A model generated the notes under the pieces. The model saw nothing but the letters and a program-made list of their open reading frames with translations, was not told the DNA's origin and searched no databases. DNA of 35,196 nucleotides from Marinospirillum alkaliphilum DSM 21637 (GTDB lineage Bacteria > Pseudomonadota > Gammaproteobacteria > Pseudomonadales > Halomonadaceae), in NCBI RefSeq assembly GCF_900119735.1, contig NZ_FPJW01000015.1, positions 1 to 35,196 of the forward strand. The letters run 5' to 3'. Made by a program: the position numbers and the translations under genes. How positions within the stretch are numbered: position 1 is the first letter of the stretch; each line of letters begins with the position of its first letter. This document shows positions 34,646-35,196 of this stretch, piece after piece.

Positions 34646-34907
34646 TTAACCTTTCTTTCTGCTGGTTGAAGAGTAAATGCAGTGATCCACGATACGCTGT
34701 ATCTGGCGAGCATGGTTCTGTGGATTGCGAGGTGTACTCCATATCGATGCAATACAAAATTCGCCACAACGGCAATCACTGGCATTGTATGGACAGTAAA
34801 TTTTGCCCCAGGCAATGACTGCCACCCGTTATGACATGCCATCCATGTGCCTCAGCGTAATGTAATGCAGCCTGTATTTCTTTATTAGGATGAGACTTCC
34901 GTGTCAT
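34646..34907 (-). pseudogene. Small Cys-rich putative toxin-like gene with a one-base frameshift
   Basis: From ATG 34907 the frame reads MTRKSHPNKEIQAALHYAEA, HGWHVITGGSH, then leaves frame and soon stops. Removing one T (plus-strand AA at 34814-34815) gives AWGKIYCPYNASDCRCGEFC, then IASIWSTPRNPQNHARQIQR and IVDHCIYSSTSRKKG ending at TAA 34646. The restored protein has 86 residues, with a HicA-like N-terminal helix-strand (a helical start, then GW and GGSH) and a cysteine-rich centre (CPYNASDCRCGEFC). It lies directly upstream of an HTH protein gene, like a toxin-antitoxin pair. The interruption could be a true mutation, programmed frameshifting or a sequencing error; sense on both sides of the slip argues that it is recent. 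Confidence 0.75.
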
Positions 34908-34924
34908 TACATCATGTCCTCTTT

Positions 34925-34962
34925 AGTCTAGAAAGCCAACAAAAAGTTGTCAAATGACAACT
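34925..34962 (-). promoter_or_regulatory. Near-consensus promoter with palindromic operator over the -35 box
   Basis: On the minus strand TTGACA (34953-34948), a 17-base spacer and TAGACT (34930-34925) form an excellent sigma-70 promoter. A perfect 18-bp palindrome AGTTGTC-AAAT-GACAACT (34945-34962) covers the -35 box. The expected transcript starts only about ten bases before the ATG at 34907. The layout indicates strong but repressible expression, probably autoregulation by the HTH protein. Confidence 0.85.
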
Positions 34963-35047
34963 AACGCTCAAAATCAGCCATTTCAATACAACACCTCCTT
35001 GTCAGATATTTATCATTTTCAAAGAGGATGCTTTCATTTTGCAATAA

Positions 35048-35075
35048 AAAAGACCAGCACGATGGCTGGTCTTTT
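35048..35075. terminator. Rho-independent terminator downstream of etfA
   Basis: Perfect 11-bp stem AAAAGACCAGC / GCTGGTCTTTT around the loop ACGATG, about 25 bases past the etfA stop. The A- and T-rich ends allow action in both directions. Confidence 0.92.
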
Positions 35076-35099
35076 GGGTTACCGCAGGGCTGTTTCAGC

Positions 35100-35196
35100 T
35101 TAGAGCTGTTGTTCCAGCGCCGGTACGGCTTCGAACAGGTCTGCCACCAGGCCGTAGTCTGCCACCTGGAAGATCGGGGCTTCTTCGTCCTTGTTG
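35100..35196 (-). CDS. etfA: Electron transfer flavoprotein alpha subunit, C-terminal end only
   Basis: The last 32 codons of a minus-strand gene run in from the right edge: [20 protein letters not shown] then [11 protein letters not shown] and TAA. This is the highly conserved EtfA C-terminus, which contacts FAD; EtfAB carries electrons from acyl-CoA and other dehydrogenases to ETF-quinone oxidoreductase. The gene start lies outside the window. Confidence 0.93.
   Translation of the reverse strand, partial: NKDEEAPIFQVADYGLVADLFEAVPALEQQL

Overview
The window looks like chromosomal core sequence of a marine-type gammaproteobacterium close to Pseudomonadales/Oceanospirillales. The reasons are the mtnA-mtaD-ubiG-phosphatase gene order, which is the order I know from Pseudomonas, a DbpA helicase, a YeeN-type YebC protein, an Mqo-type malate oxidase and moderately GC-rich codon use. 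No phage, IS element or CRISPR array was seen. Both edges cut genes: a chemoreceptor on the left and etfA on the right.

Layout: 1-3.7 kb holds a chemoreceptor, a solitary AT-richer PilX-like minor pilin gene and a tRNA-Val(GAC) with its own promoter and terminator. 3.7-8.4 kb holds mtnA, divergent from a mtaD-ubiG-META lipoprotein-mupP operon (methylthioadenosine salvage, ubiquinone synthesis, cell-wall recycling). 8.4-16.4 kb is one tight minus-strand run, yebC-mnhE-F-G-(A'B)-C-(D+D)-purU-lrgA-lrgB. Its centre is a reduced Mrp-type cation/proton antiporter cluster in which two MrpD/NuoN-like antiporter domains are fused into one protein of about 964 residues. 16.6-20.9 kb holds an EAL phosphodiesterase, then an AMP-phosphorylase-like enzyme overlapping a PRPP-synthetase homologue and an EVE-domain gene.

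20.9-24.0 kb has a DASS/SLC13 anion transporter divergent from mqo; the mqo promoter carries a 10-bp inverted repeat that looks like an operator. 24.0-26.8 kb has dcd, an exonuclease III and an unusual methyltransferase. 26.8-31.0 kb is a decaying accessory stretch: two degraded DcrB-like remnants, an ICMT-like methyltransferase, small unknown proteins, a VOC/glyoxalase pseudogene with an internal deletion and a frameshift, and a four-gene operon (hotdog protein, membrane protein, ABM monooxygenase, VOC remnant). 31.0-35.2 kb has a parDE toxin-antitoxin pair with a four-half-site operator, an RHH protein beside a DJ-1/PfpI protein, dbpA with a TTG start, and a second toxin-antitoxin-like pair.

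The most interesting systems are (1) the double-headed antiporter, whose two halves have lost complementary conserved charged residues (TM5 Glu in one, TM8 Lys in the other), and (2) the pair at 34.1-34.96 kb: a Cys-rich small ORF interrupted by a one-base frameshift, an HTH protein, and a near-consensus promoter whose -35 box lies inside an 18-bp palindrome. All functional statements rest on reading the sequence and on family knowledge; no database search was run.
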